From the NCBI GenBank assembly GCA_965219925.1, contig OZ244795.1:1-64000 (forward strand): a stretch of 64,000 nt of DNA, written 5' to 3'. Positions within the stretch are counted from its first letter, which is position 1. Every line of letters begins with the position of its first letter. The stretch is from Bin87 sp965219925. GTDB lineage: Bacteria; Chloroflexota; Dehalococcoidia; Lucifugimonadales; UBA3495. Positions 8,521 through 16,827 of this stretch are shown one piece after another. The notes beneath the pieces are model-generated. The model made no database searches. It was given only the letters and a program-made list of their open reading frames with translations, and was not told the origin of the DNA. A program made the position numbers and the translations under genes.

Positions 8521-10059
8521 ATGGCTTCTTCACTGATTCGTGGCAAGCACCTGCTCAGCCCCTCTGGATCCGGCGGCGCAACCACCGTGCTCTACGATGC
8601 GGCGGTGTATCAGGAGGACGGCGTTATCAAAGACGTTGGCCCCTGGCAGACACTCCGGAGCCAGTACCAGCCGGATGTTGAACTCGGCGGCCTAGACTAC
8701 GCCATTATCCCCGGCCTGGTCAACTCCCACCACCACGGCCGCGGCGTAACCACTCTTCAGATGGGCACCTGCGACGATTGCCTGGAAATGTGGATACTGG
8801 CCGGCTGGGGACGTCGTCCCTACGACCACTACCTCATGACCCTTTATACCGCCCTGAACATGATGGCGTCGGGCACCACCACCGTGATGTACAACCACCC
8901 CCAGACCGCCGCGGCCACCCTGAAAGAGGATGTGGATGCCGTGTTGCGGGGTTTCCTGGACGCCGGTATGCGGGTGGCCTTTTCCAGCTACCTTCGCAAC
9001 CAGAACCGGGTGGTTTACGGCGATGACGGCGCGTTCCTGTCCGGATTGCCGGCAGACCTGGCTGACGACGTGCGCCGCTATCTGTCCGTTGCCGATATGA
9101 CCGACGATGATTACTTTGCCTTCTTTGATGATACTTACCGCCAGTATCATAATCACGAATCGGGCAAGATCAGGGTGTTGCTCAGCCCGGCCAACGTGCA
9201 ATGGAACTCCGACGAGTTTCTCCAGCGCACCCGAGAACACGCCGCCCGTTATCAAACCGGCATCCACATGCACCTGGTGGAAAGCGCCTACCAGAAGGAT
9301 TACGGAATTCGAACTTGGGGAAAAACACCGGTGGAACATCTACGGGACCTGGAGTTCCTGGGCCCGGAGATTTCCTTTGCTCACGCGGTATGGCTCACCG
9401 AACGCGACATCGAGATATTGTCCGAAGCCGGCTCCACCGTTTGCCACAACGCCAGCTCCAATCTGCGCCTTAAGAACGGCATCGCCCCGGTCAACCCCAT
9501 GCTGACCGGCGGCGTCAACGTGGCCATGGGTACCGACAGCACCGCCATCAACGACGATGACGATCTGCTGCAGGAAATGCGCCTGGTCAGCAAACTGCAC
9601 CGTCAACCCGGCATCGGCGCCCCTGCCATAACCGTCGATCAGGTTCTGGCAATGGCAACCGCCAACGCCGCGGTTCCCGCCGGTTTCGCTGGAGACATCG
9701 GCGTGCTCCAGCCCGGCCGCCGGGCCGACCTGGCGCTGATACGTTTGGACGGGCTGGAAAGCCCCTACCTTGACCCCGATACTCCCCCGTTGGAAGTGGT
9801 CATGGGCCGGGCCAGGTCGGGTGATGTGGCTGCCGTCATCGTCGATGGCGAGGTATTGCTGCAAAACGGCCAGCACCGAAGGATCAACCGGGAAGACGTT
9901 TCCCGCGAGTTGCGCGAACAACTGTCCCGGCCCCTGGAACCCGAGACCCTGGCCACCCGCCGGATGGCAGGGCGGCTGTCGCCCTACGTCGAGCAGTTTT
10001 ACCGGAGCCGGCCGCCGGCGATGGGAACGCCGCACTACGTGTACAACAGCCGAATCTGA
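8521..10059 (+). CDS. Amidohydrolase / chlorohydrolase-family deaminase (subtype III)
   Basis: 512 residues. Metal ligands of the amidohydrolase superfamily are visible: NSHHHGRG near residue 63, GIHMHLVES near 247, the SFAHAVWLTE His near 285, and GTDSTAINDDDD for the catalytic Asp near 339. The N- and C-terminal beta-sandwich segments are present (ends with ADLALIRLDG and IVDGEVLL). The family includes TrzN/AtzA chlorohydrolases, S-adenosylhomocysteine deaminase and SsnA; the substrate cannot be read from sequence. The first 41 codon bases also occur as a stub at 4905. Its original upstream neighbour was the deacetylase at 3903-4814, suggesting joint action on a nitrogenous compound (inference). 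Confidence 0.88.
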   Translation: MASSLIRGKHLLSPSGSGGATTVLYDAAVYQEDGVIKDVGPWQTLRSQYQPDVELGGLDYAIIPGLVNSHHHGRGVTTLQMGTCDDCLEMWILAGWGRRPYDHYLMTLYTALNMMASGTTTVMYNHPQTAAATLKEDVDAVLRGFLDAGMRVAFSSYLRNQNRVVYGDDGAFLSGLPADLADDVRRYLSVADMTDDDYFAFFDDTYRQYHNHESGKIRVLLSPANVQWNSDEFLQRTREHAARYQTGIHMHLVESAYQKDYGIRTWGKTPVEHLRDLEFLGPEISFAHAVWLTERDIEILSEAGSTVCHNASSNLRLKNGIAPVNPMLTGGVNVAMGTDSTAINDDDDLLQEMRLVSKLHRQPGIGAPAITVDQVLAMATANAAVPAGFAGDIGVLQPGRRADLALIRLDGLESPYLDPDTPPLEVVMGRARSGDVAAVIVDGEVLLQNGQHRRINREDVSRELREQLSRPLEPETLATRRMAGRLSPYVEQFYRSRPPAMGTPHYVYNSRI

Positions 10060-10204
10060 TTGCCGGACATTGCGGACTTGCGATCACGAAGCAAGTGCGA
10101 GCAGGTTTCCGCCCGTTGACCGCCAATGGAAGTATACCTACAATCAGTCGAAGCGCGCTTGGGACGGCGCGTTGCGACGCCACAGTTGGCAACGAGGTTT
10201 CCCT

Positions 10205-10576
10205 ATGAACGACATCACAGTCAACGCCTACATTCTCTACGGTCTCATCGGGTTCCTCGGACTATTGCAGATTGTCACCCTGGGCGCGGTGCTCCGCCTC
10301 GGCTTCGTCGTCGGACGCCAGCAGGGCGAAATCAGCGGCATCCACGTCCGCATTGACGACCTCAGGGACTCCCTCATCAGCCGAATTGATGGCCTCGCCG
10401 CCCGTATTGATCGGGTGGAGGAACAGGTTGCTAACCTCCGCGAACAGGTCGCCGAGAACCGGGGCCTCCTCTTGGCCCTCCACGAGCGTGTCGGCCTCAT
10501 TATGCGCCACCGCCACGACGACATCGCCGGCGCCGTTATCCTGACCCCCACTGTTCCCGACCCCGTCGTCGACTAA
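10205..10576 (+). CDS. Small membrane-anchored coiled-coil protein
   Basis: 123 residues from the ATG at 10205, chosen because the coding pattern starts there; a longer upstream frame overlaps the amidohydrolase gene and has no start signal. Residues about 8-33 form one hydrophobic segment (YILYGLIGFLGLLQIVTLGA). It is followed by a predicted coiled coil of regularly spaced I/L and D/R residues (IDDLRDSLISRIDGLAARID). The tail is Pro-rich. No known family is recognised; the architecture suggests a membrane-anchored oligomeric accessory protein. Confidence 0.6.
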   Translation: MNDITVNAYILYGLIGFLGLLQIVTLGAVLRLGFVVGRQQGEISGIHVRIDDLRDSLISRIDGLAARIDRVEEQVANLREQVAENRGLLLALHERVGLIMRHRHDDIAGAVILTPTVPDPVVD

Positions 10577-10632
10577 CCCCCGCGTCTGGAAGCTTTGCCG
10601 AAGGTTGCCTCCCACTATAGAGGGCTAACGTT

Positions 10633-11549
10633 ATGTTCAGTGAAAAGTATACAGCCCTGGAGCGCAAATTCCGGGATCGAGTTGCACAGGACAAAGAATG
10701 CTTTGGGTTGGAGAGCTTATTTCTACCCAATATCGCTCCCCAAGACCCCGTGGATTTTGTCCTGATTGGGATGGAGCCATTGATCGGAGGGGAGGGGGCT
10801 TCGATTCTAGATGTAGCTCGCAAAAAGATTAAACGGGGATTCAAGAATTTTGCTAGGCAGTGTTGACATTTTGAAACTCATTCCGTCATTCCGGCGAAAG
10901 CCGGAATCCATAGGTCGTGAGGTGAACAAATCGAAAACGTTATTAACGAATTCGGTCATTGGATTCCCGCGAAAGCGGGAATGACGAGAAATGTCAACAC
11001 AACCTAGCTCAACCGAAGATTTCATCCTGCACTTCTGCATCAAAGAGGACTTGTGTGCAGGTTGGGGCACGTACTATCTCACGGATTTATCAAAGGGCGC
11101 GATGTCAGTCAGGGCTGCCAAGTCCGAGCGTGAGAAAAGGTACGAGAAATGGCATCCGCTTCTCCTTGATGAGCCTGAACTGGTCGCGGGTCAGAAAGCA
11201 ACGCCAATAATCGCGATTGGTAATGAAGTGGAGGGTTTCCTCACCGAGAAAGAGCGACCCAAACTCGCGGGAAAGATTCTGCACTATTCTGCACAAGCGG
11301 CCGGCTCCCGGTGAAAGATACCCGACGCCCACCCGAAATGCTACGCCGAGTTCTCCCCGACAGTAGGTTGGAAAGATATTGAACAGACAGTTAATAGGGT
11401 AATGAGGGAAGGAGAAATGTATCCATTCGTTGACGATACGTTGGAGAGGCTTGGGAAGGGATCTCCTCTGACTGAATCCAGGAAGCAGTTGATGTTCACC
11501 TACAAGGTACGGTTTGATTCAATTCGTCAGGAGGCAGGATTGACGTGAG
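10633..11549 (+). pseudogene. Uracil-DNA-glycosylase-like protein, broken by a MITE and a stop codon
   Basis: ATG at 10633 opens a frame with VDFVLIGMEPLIGG. It is interrupted by a 149-bp element between the TA pairs at 10854-10855 and 11005-11006. Removing the element and one TA restores a single frame reading RGFKNFASSTEDFILHFC. The right half contains YYLTDLSKGAM and PIIAIGNEVEGF, in the order and spacing of UDG-superfamily motifs. A second lesion is the in-frame TGA at 11312-11314, after which the same frame stays open for 78 codons (KIPDAHPKCYAEFSPTVGW...) to the TGA at 11547. The fold assignment is by motif and is moderate; the disruption is directly visible. Confidence 0.65.
10856..11004. 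mobile_element. MITE with TA target duplication inside the UDG-like gene
   Basis: 149 bp. The ends are GGCAGTGTTGACATTT and its imperfect complement AAATGTCAACACAACC, bounded by TA on both sides. The interior contains GTCATTCCGGCGAAAGCCGGAAT and a related GATTCCCGCGAAAGCGGGAATGAC palindrome. Excision of the element with one TA restores the host reading frame exactly, which fixes the boundaries. No coding capacity. Confidence 0.88.
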
Positions 11550-11647
11550 CCTCCGAAGGCAATCCCGCCGGACGCTGCCGACGGCGTAGGAAACGTTGAC
11601 GCAGAGGCGCAAAGCAAGGTCGGACGCTGGCGGCGCACGGAGGAAAG

Positions 11648-13135
11648 ATGGTTCTAGAGATTGAGTCTGCCCGGGGCGCTATGACCGGCCCGCGCTACGT
11701 GGAGAGCCTCAAGGATAATCGGGAGGTCTGGCTGGACGGCTCCAAAGTCACCGACGTGGCCAGCCACCCGGCCATGACCGGCATGGTCCACGAACTCGCC
11801 CGCATCTACGACCTGCAACACTCGGAGCCGTACCGGGACCGGATGACATTCATTTCTCGCGACACGGGCAACCGTTGCAGTCTGTCCTGGCTCCTGCCCC
11901 ACACTCCGGATGACCTGAAGCGTCAGCGGCGCAACAGCGAGATCTGGAACGAAGAATCCTGGGGCCAGTTGGGGCGCAGCCCGGACATTCTCGCGCCCCA
12001 CATCCTTGGCCTTTACGCCATCCGTGATGCGCTGGGGCAGGTGAAGAATCCCCACTGTGACTTTGGCGAAAACATCACCAACTACTACCGGTACTGCGCG
12101 GAAAATGACCTGTTCCTGACCCACGCCCTGGGCGACCCGCAGGTTGACCGCAGTCAGCAGCCCCAGAACGAAAACCGAGCCGACGGGGAGACAGAAGTGG
12201 CCCTGCATGTGGTTGAGGAAACCGCCGCTGGCGTCATCGTTCACGGCGCCAAGCAGCTGGCCACCGCGGCCCCCATCAGCAATGAGACCTACGTGTCCCT
12301 GTCAGCCACCTTCGTGCGCCGCGCCGACCCCCGGTTCATCCTGGCTTTTTCAATTCCCACCGACAGCCCAGGCTTGAAGATCCTGTGTCGGGAGCCGGTG
12401 TCCCAGTGGGCGGGCAGCTACGGCCATCCGTTGGCAGCCGTGTACGACGAACAGGACGCCATGCTCTTCTTCGATCACGTGCTGGTGCCCTGGGACCGGA
12501 TTTTCATGCTCTACGACTCGGCCCCGCTGCTCCAGCGGCTCGGTTCCGAAGCCAACTTTCGGGGCTGGAGCAACCTTTGCCGCATCCACCAGCGCATGAA
12601 GTTGATGACCGCCGTCGCCACCCTCATCGCCGAAGCCATCGGTGTGATCGAGTACCGCGAGGTCGCGGCCAAGCTGGGCGAAATGGCCACCTACACCGAA
12701 ATGTGGGCGCACGCCATGGACGGCGTGGAGCACAACGCCTACCTGGCTGACAACGGCCTGATGTCCCTGGGTTCAATGTCCGGCATGAACATCTACTTCG
12801 CCCAAACGTCGGCCCGCATGGTGGAGCTGCTGCGGGAGGTTTCCGGTTCCGGCATGATTATGCAGCCCAGCGAAGCCGACCTGGCCAATCCGGAATTCCG
12901 TCCCTACCTCGACCGGTACATGCCCGGAAAAGGCGTGGACGTGGAGTACAAGTCTCGCCTTTTCCGTTTGGCCCATGACCTCGCCGTCTCATCATTCGGG
13001 ATGCGGCAGGAGATTTACGAATACTGGCACGGCGGTGACCCGAACCGCAACCGGATCAACCTGCTCCGCACCTACGACCAGACCTACATCACTGAACGCA
13101 TCAAAACCCTGATTTCCAAACCTCTCCAGTCTTAG
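11648..13135 (+). CDS. 4-hydroxyphenylacetate 3-hydroxylase-family (HpaB/PvcC) flavin enzyme
   Basis: 495 residues, start ATG after CGGAGGAAAG. The N-terminal sequence SARGAMTGPRYVESLKDNRE is typical of HpaB/4-hydroxybutyryl-CoA dehydratase-like proteins, and the FLTHALGDPQVDRSQ region and the GAKQLATAAPISNE flavin-binding stretch are present. Family members are FADH2-dependent monooxygenases hydroxylating phenolic rings and need a separate flavin reductase, which I do not see nearby. With the LigB dioxygenase and the gentisate-type cupin in the window it points to aromatic catabolism. The TAG stop is created by the TA-MITE at 13135-13299; without it the frame would end in TAA at the same place. 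Confidence 0.88.
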   Translation: MVLEIESARGAMTGPRYVESLKDNREVWLDGSKVTDVASHPAMTGMVHELARIYDLQHSEPYRDRMTFISRDTGNRCSLSWLLPHTPDDLKRQRRNSEIWNEESWGQLGRSPDILAPHILGLYAIRDALGQVKNPHCDFGENITNYYRYCAENDLFLTHALGDPQVDRSQQPQNENRADGETEVALHVVEETAAGVIVHGAKQLATAAPISNETYVSLSATFVRRADPRFILAFSIPTDSPGLKILCREPVSQWAGSYGHPLAAVYDEQDAMLFFDHVLVPWDRIFMLYDSAPLLQRLGSEANFRGWSNLCRIHQRMKLMTAVATLIAEAIGVIEYREVAAKLGEMATYTEMWAHAMDGVEHNAYLADNGLMSLGSMSGMNIYFAQTSARMVELLREVSGSGMIMQPSEADLANPEFRPYLDRYMPGKGVDVEYKSRLFRLAHDLAVSSFGMRQEIYEYWHGGDPNRNRINLLRTYDQTYITERIKTLISKPLQS

Positions 13136-13299
13136 GGTGTATTGTCAAATGCCGTCATTCCCGCGAAAGCAGGAATCCAGAGAGGGTATGATGAAAGAAT
13201 CAGAACCGTGATTAACGACTACGGCCACTGGATTCCCGCCCCGTATCAAGTACGGGGTGACGTTCTTTCGTGGGAATGACGGTATTTGTCAACACACCC
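13135..13299. mobile_element. TA-MITE lodged between two convergent genes
   Basis: 165 bp between TA at 13133-13134 and TA at 13300-13301. Terminal repeats are GGGTGTATTGTCAAATGCCG and, at the right, the matching CGGTATTTGTCAACACACCC, continuing inward into GTCATTCCCGCGAAAG-like arms. The terminal G next to each TA completes a TAG stop codon for the hydroxylase gene on the left (+) and for the ABC-F gene on the right (-). Confidence 0.85.
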
Positions 13300-15281
13300 T
13301 AACCGGTCTTCAGCGCTGTGAGCTTGCTGTCGATGCTCTCCGCCTCCACCGACAATCTTTCCCACTCGTCCCACAGCGAATCCGCAGCTTCCTTGAGCGC
13401 GCGGTACTGCTCACCGTAAGCCGCCAGCTGAATGGGATCGCCGAACTCGTCGGGGCTGGAGAACAAGGTTTCCAGCTCTGCCATGCGGGCCTCGTGGCTG
13501 GTCAACGAAACGTTGATCTCCTCGATTCGCGACGCCAGCCGGCGCGCTTCTTTCCCGAGGGAACGCTGCTGCTCCTCTTCGGCCCGGAGCGGCCTGCCGG
13601 TGCGTTTCCGGACGGCGCCCGGCGCCGGCGCAGCGGGGGATGATCCATTGACGGCGGGTTTGGCGCTCCTGATTTCGGATTCTTCCTGCTTGCGGTACAG
13701 ATAGCCATCGTAGTCGCCGGGGAAAACCGTGGGCCGGCCGCCGTCGATTTCCACGATCTTGTTGGCAACCTGCCGGATGAGGGTGCGGTCGTGGGTGATG
13801 AGGCAAATCGTGCCGTGGTAGTCCCCCAGCGCGTCCGCAAGGATCTCCCTGGAAGCGATGTCAAGGTGGTTGGTTGGTTCGTCCATCAGCAGCAGATTGC
13901 TCGGCTGGAGCAGCAGCTTGGCCAGGGCCACGCGCGCCTTTTCACCACCGGACAGCACCGATATCGGCTTGTTGACGTCGTCGCCGCTGAACAGGAATCC
14001 GCCCAGAGTGGTACGCAGGTTCTGCTCCGACTCCCTGGGGGCCGCCTGTTGCAACTCCTCGATGATCGTATTGTTCGGGTTGAGGAGCTCCAAAACGTGC
14101 TGGGCGTAGTAGGCGGCAACCACGTTGTGGCCGGTTTTTCGTTCCCCCTCGTCGAACGGCAGGACGCCGGCGAGCATCTTCAACATGGTTGTTTTGCCGG
14201 CGCCATTGGGTCCGACCAGGGCGACGCGGTCGCCGCGGGCAAGGGAAAGGTTCATGCCGCGGTAAACCACATTATCGCCGTAGAATTTGCTGACATTGGT
14301 GAGTGAGATGATTTCAGCGCCGCTACGGGGAGGTTGGGGGAACGAGTAATGGATTTTTTTGGTTGCCCGGGGCAACTCAATGGGTTTTATTTTCTCCAGC
14401 TGCTTCAGGCGGCTTTGCACCTGGCTGGCCTTGGTTGCCTTCGAGCGGAAGCGCTCCACAAAGCGCATTTGCTTCTGCAACTGGCGCTCCTGTCTGGCCG
14501 CAGCCGCCTGCTTGATCTGAAGGGAACGCTCGCGTGCGACCAGATAATCGTCATAGTCGCCCCTGAGAATCACCACCTCATCAGGCTCGATGGCAAGAAT
14601 CCGGTTTGCCACCTGGTTCAAAAAAGCGCGGTCGTGGGATGTGACTATTACTCCGCCCTGAAATGCGGCCATATACTTCTCAAACCAGAGGTTGGCATCT
14701 AGATCGAGATGGTTGGTTGGCTCGTCCAACAACAACAGATCGGGCTTCCGGAACAGCAACCGGGCCAGTCCGGCCCGCATGATCCAGCCACCGCTGAATT
14801 CGCCCATTGGCCGGAGGAAGTCGCTCGGTTTGAATCCCAGGCCCGAGAGGATCGCCTTGGCTTCGTGCTCCCGGTCGCCCCCGCCGGCCGCCTCCAGCTC
14901 CATGTCAAGCTGGCCTAGCTGTTGCAGCAGGACATCCTGTTTTGCGGGGTCGGCTTCCGAGGACAGGGCTTCGCGGGTGACGTTGATCCGGTCGGTAAGT
15001 TCAATCACTTCGGAGCTGGCGTCCAACACTTCCTGGAGCAGGGATTTGCCGGCAAACGTGGCGGGCTCCTGCCTGAGATAGCCGATAGTGGCGTTGCGCT
15101 GTCTGGATATGCTGCCGGTTTCCGGAGCGGTATCGCCGGCCAGAATGTCCATGAGTGTGGTCTTACCGGAACCGTTCGCCCCTATCAAAGCGACGCGGTC
15201 TCCGGCGGCCACGCTTATGGTGAGATCGCTGAACAGAGTCCGGTTTGAATAGGCTTTGCTGATGTTGGACGCAAATAGCAT
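13299..15281 (-). CDS. ABC-F family ATPase (ribosome-associated translation factor type)
   Basis: 660 residues with two ABC domains and no membrane segments. Domain 1: Walker A GANGSGKTT (near 34), signature FSGGW, Walker B LLLLDEPTNHLDLD. Domain 2: GPNGAGKTT (near 360), LSGGEKARVALAKLLLQ, LLLMDEPTNHLDI. The linker between domains is charged and helical, like the P-site tRNA interaction motif, and the C-terminus from about 560 is a coiled coil, as in Uup/YdiF relatives. ABC-F proteins act on the ribosome in translation or antibiotic protection. Start ATG at 15281. The TAG stop is formed at the edge of the MITE at 13135-13299. Confidence 0.93.
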   Translation of the reverse strand: MLFASNISKAYSNRTLFSDLTISVAAGDRVALIGANGSGKTTLMDILAGDTAPETGSISRQRNATIGYLRQEPATFAGKSLLQEVLDASSEVIELTDRINVTREALSSEADPAKQDVLLQQLGQLDMELEAAGGGDREHEAKAILSGLGFKPSDFLRPMGEFSGGWIMRAGLARLLFRKPDLLLLDEPTNHLDLDANLWFEKYMAAFQGGVIVTSHDRAFLNQVANRILAIEPDEVVILRGDYDDYLVARERSLQIKQAAAARQERQLQKQMRFVERFRSKATKASQVQSRLKQLEKIKPIELPRATKKIHYSFPQPPRSGAEIISLTNVSKFYGDNVVYRGMNLSLARGDRVALVGPNGAGKTTMLKMLAGVLPFDEGERKTGHNVVAAYYAQHVLELLNPNNTIIEELQQAAPRESEQNLRTTLGGFLFSGDDVNKPISVLSGGEKARVALAKLLLQPSNLLLMDEPTNHLDIASREILADALGDYHGTICLITHDRTLIRQVANKIVEIDGGRPTVFPGDYDGYLYRKQEESEIRSAKPAVNGSSPAAPAPGAVRKRTGRPLRAEEEQQRSLGKEARRLASRIEEINVSLTSHEARMAELETLFSSPDEFGDPIQLAAYGEQYRALKEAADSLWDEWERLSVEAESIDSKLTALKTG

Positions 15282-15348
15282 GATGTTTATAACGGTCTAC
15301 TATTATATACACACGATGCAACCGGGGGATGCGTGGGGGAGGGGACGG

Positions 15349-15493
15349 CAGGGCCTTTCGGTTTTCTTCATGTCATTGCGAGCGCAGCGTGGCAATCTCG
15401 TCGCCGTAGCAATGATGGTTCCCCGGCACGTGCTCAACCTCAACGAGATTGCCACGTCGCTGCGCTCCTCGCAATGACAACCGAATGACCCTG
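15349..15493. mobile_element. 145-bp MITE, CAGGG-type ends, 10-bp target duplication
   Basis: Begins CAGGGCCTTTCGGTTTT and ends AACCGAATGACCCTG. It is flanked by GAGGGGACGG (15339-15348) and GAGGGGACAG (15494-15503), a 10-bp direct repeat with one mismatch. The arms contain the dispersed GTCATTGCGAG...GTGGCAATCTCG repeat in both orientations, so the whole can fold into a long hairpin. The copy at 62511-62655 has the same length and nearly the same sequence. Confidence 0.88.
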
Positions 15494-15760
15494 GAGGGGA
15501 CAGGTTTTTACCTGGATGAACAGGATGGACAGTATTTTGGGCTGTGGTTAGCAGCGGGATTGCCACGTCGCTGCGCTCTTCGCAATGACGGGGGTGAGCA
15601 TCGACGGGCTCAGGATGAGCGGGGTGGGTTGGTGCTGGGATTTTCACCCTCACCCCAACCCTCTCCCATCAAGGGAGAGGGGGTCCTTCGACGGGCTCGG
15701 GATGAGCGGGGGAGGGTATGCTCAGGATACGCGGGGGGGTTGCGGCAGGGGCCGTGGGTT
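15494..15760. repeat. Gene-free repeat cluster
   Basis: A mosaic of dispersed repeats: a GGTTTTTACCTGGATGAACAGG unit (15507-15530), GATTGCCACGTCGCTGCGC (15559-15577), the GACGGGCTCAGGATGAGCGGG family (15604-15624 and 15690-15711) and CCCTCACCCCAACCCTCTCCC / GGGAGAGGG (15647-15680). No gene seen. Confidence 0.7.
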
Positions 15761-16756
15761 TTATTCGCTGGCTACTGCTATTGCGCCTACTGCGACGGTT
15801 GTGAGGCTGACTGGCAATGGTTGCCAGCTGATGCCGCGATCCTCGCTGCAGAACAGCCCGCCGCCATCGGTGCCGGCGTACACTTTGTTTGCCTCCTGGG
15901 GGTCCCATTCGAAGGCGACTACCATGTCTTCGGGGTTTTCGCCCTCGCCTAGCCCGGCGACCAGCTGCCAGCTGCGCCCGCCGTCGGTGGAGCGGTAGAA
16001 CTGGGGACTGCTGCGCCTGGCGTTGGACGACACCGTAACCAAAACCAGGTCGGCGTCGTGGGGAGCCGCCGATATGTGCAGAGTATAGCGACGGTCAAGA
16101 CCTGTGTTGATCAACTCCCACTCACTGCCGCCATCGTCCGAACGGTAGGGAGCGTTGGCCGTGGCGACGTAAACGCTGCTGGGCCGGTTTTCGCTGAGGT
16201 TCACGCAGTGGATATCGTCGTCGAGACCCGGCAACTGCGTCCAACTTGCTCCGCCGTCGTGGGAGGACACCATCCCTCCGACTTCGATACCGGCGTAAAG
16301 GCAGTTGGGATCGTTGGGGGCGACGCGGAGGTCGCGGACGTGGGAGTCTCGGGTGGGCGAGTGGAATCCCCATTCGGTAGACTCCGGCACGGCTCGAAAG
16401 CCTCCGAATTCATCCCAGGTGTTGCCGCCGTCTGATGAGCGGAAAACGGCCGCCGGTTCGCTGCCCACAAAGACGGTGTCGGCCTCGGCGGGATGGGCCA
16501 GCACGCTATGGGCGTAGTCGGTGGGGTAAGAGTCCAGATGGGACCACGTCAACCCACCGTCATCGGTGCGATACACGCCGGCCTCATACGCGGCGAGGTA
16601 CGCCCGTTGGGGAGCAGCGGGGCTGGAAGTCAACCGGGCGGCAGCGTGCGCCAGAGGCGTAACCGGTCCCTGTTGCCACGTTTTGCCGCCATCCTGGCTG
16701 AAGACGGCGCAAACGCCGTCGTGCATACCGACATAGATTCTCTTTTGCTGGGGCAT
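15761..16756 (-). CDS. BNR/Asp-box repeat beta-propeller protein
   Basis: 331 residues from the ATG at 16756, preceded by AGGAGAAG; longer upstream frames lack a start signal. At least seven Asp-box motifs are visible (DGGKTWQQ, DDGGLTWSHL, DGGNTWDEF, DGGASWTQL, DDGGSEWELI, DGGRSWQLV, DRGISWQPL), spaced about 40-60 residues apart, which predicts a sialidase/Ycf48-like beta-propeller. No catalytic residues of sialidases are evident and there is no signal peptide, so the role is unknown; such proteins are often annotated as exo-alpha-sialidase or photosystem-assembly-like. It is followed on the minus strand by an amidohydrolase located just upstream in transcription order. Confidence 0.85.
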   Translation of the reverse strand: MPQQKRIYVGMHDGVCAVFSQDGGKTWQQGPVTPLAHAAARLTSSPAAPQRAYLAAYEAGVYRTDDGGLTWSHLDSYPTDYAHSVLAHPAEADTVFVGSEPAAVFRSSDGGNTWDEFGGFRAVPESTEWGFHSPTRDSHVRDLRVAPNDPNCLYAGIEVGGMVSSHDGGASWTQLPGLDDDIHCVNLSENRPSSVYVATANAPYRSDDGGSEWELINTGLDRRYTLHISAAPHDADLVLVTVSSNARRSSPQFYRSTDGGRSWQLVAGLGEGENPEDMVVAFEWDPQEANKVYAGTDGGGLFCSEDRGISWQPLPVSLTTVAVGAIAVASE

Positions 16757-16827
16757 TTCACTTCTCCTGATTTGAGGGGATAGGGAAGCGGGCGAGGACA
16801 GAAACCGAGTCGTCAGCCGGAGCGCTT

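Noticed and set aside
11312..11314. Recoded TGA (selenocysteine or alternative code) in the UDG-like gene
   Set aside because: Many genes here end with TGA, no SECIS-like hairpin is evident after it, and the gene is already broken by a MITE, so a nonsense mutation is simpler.
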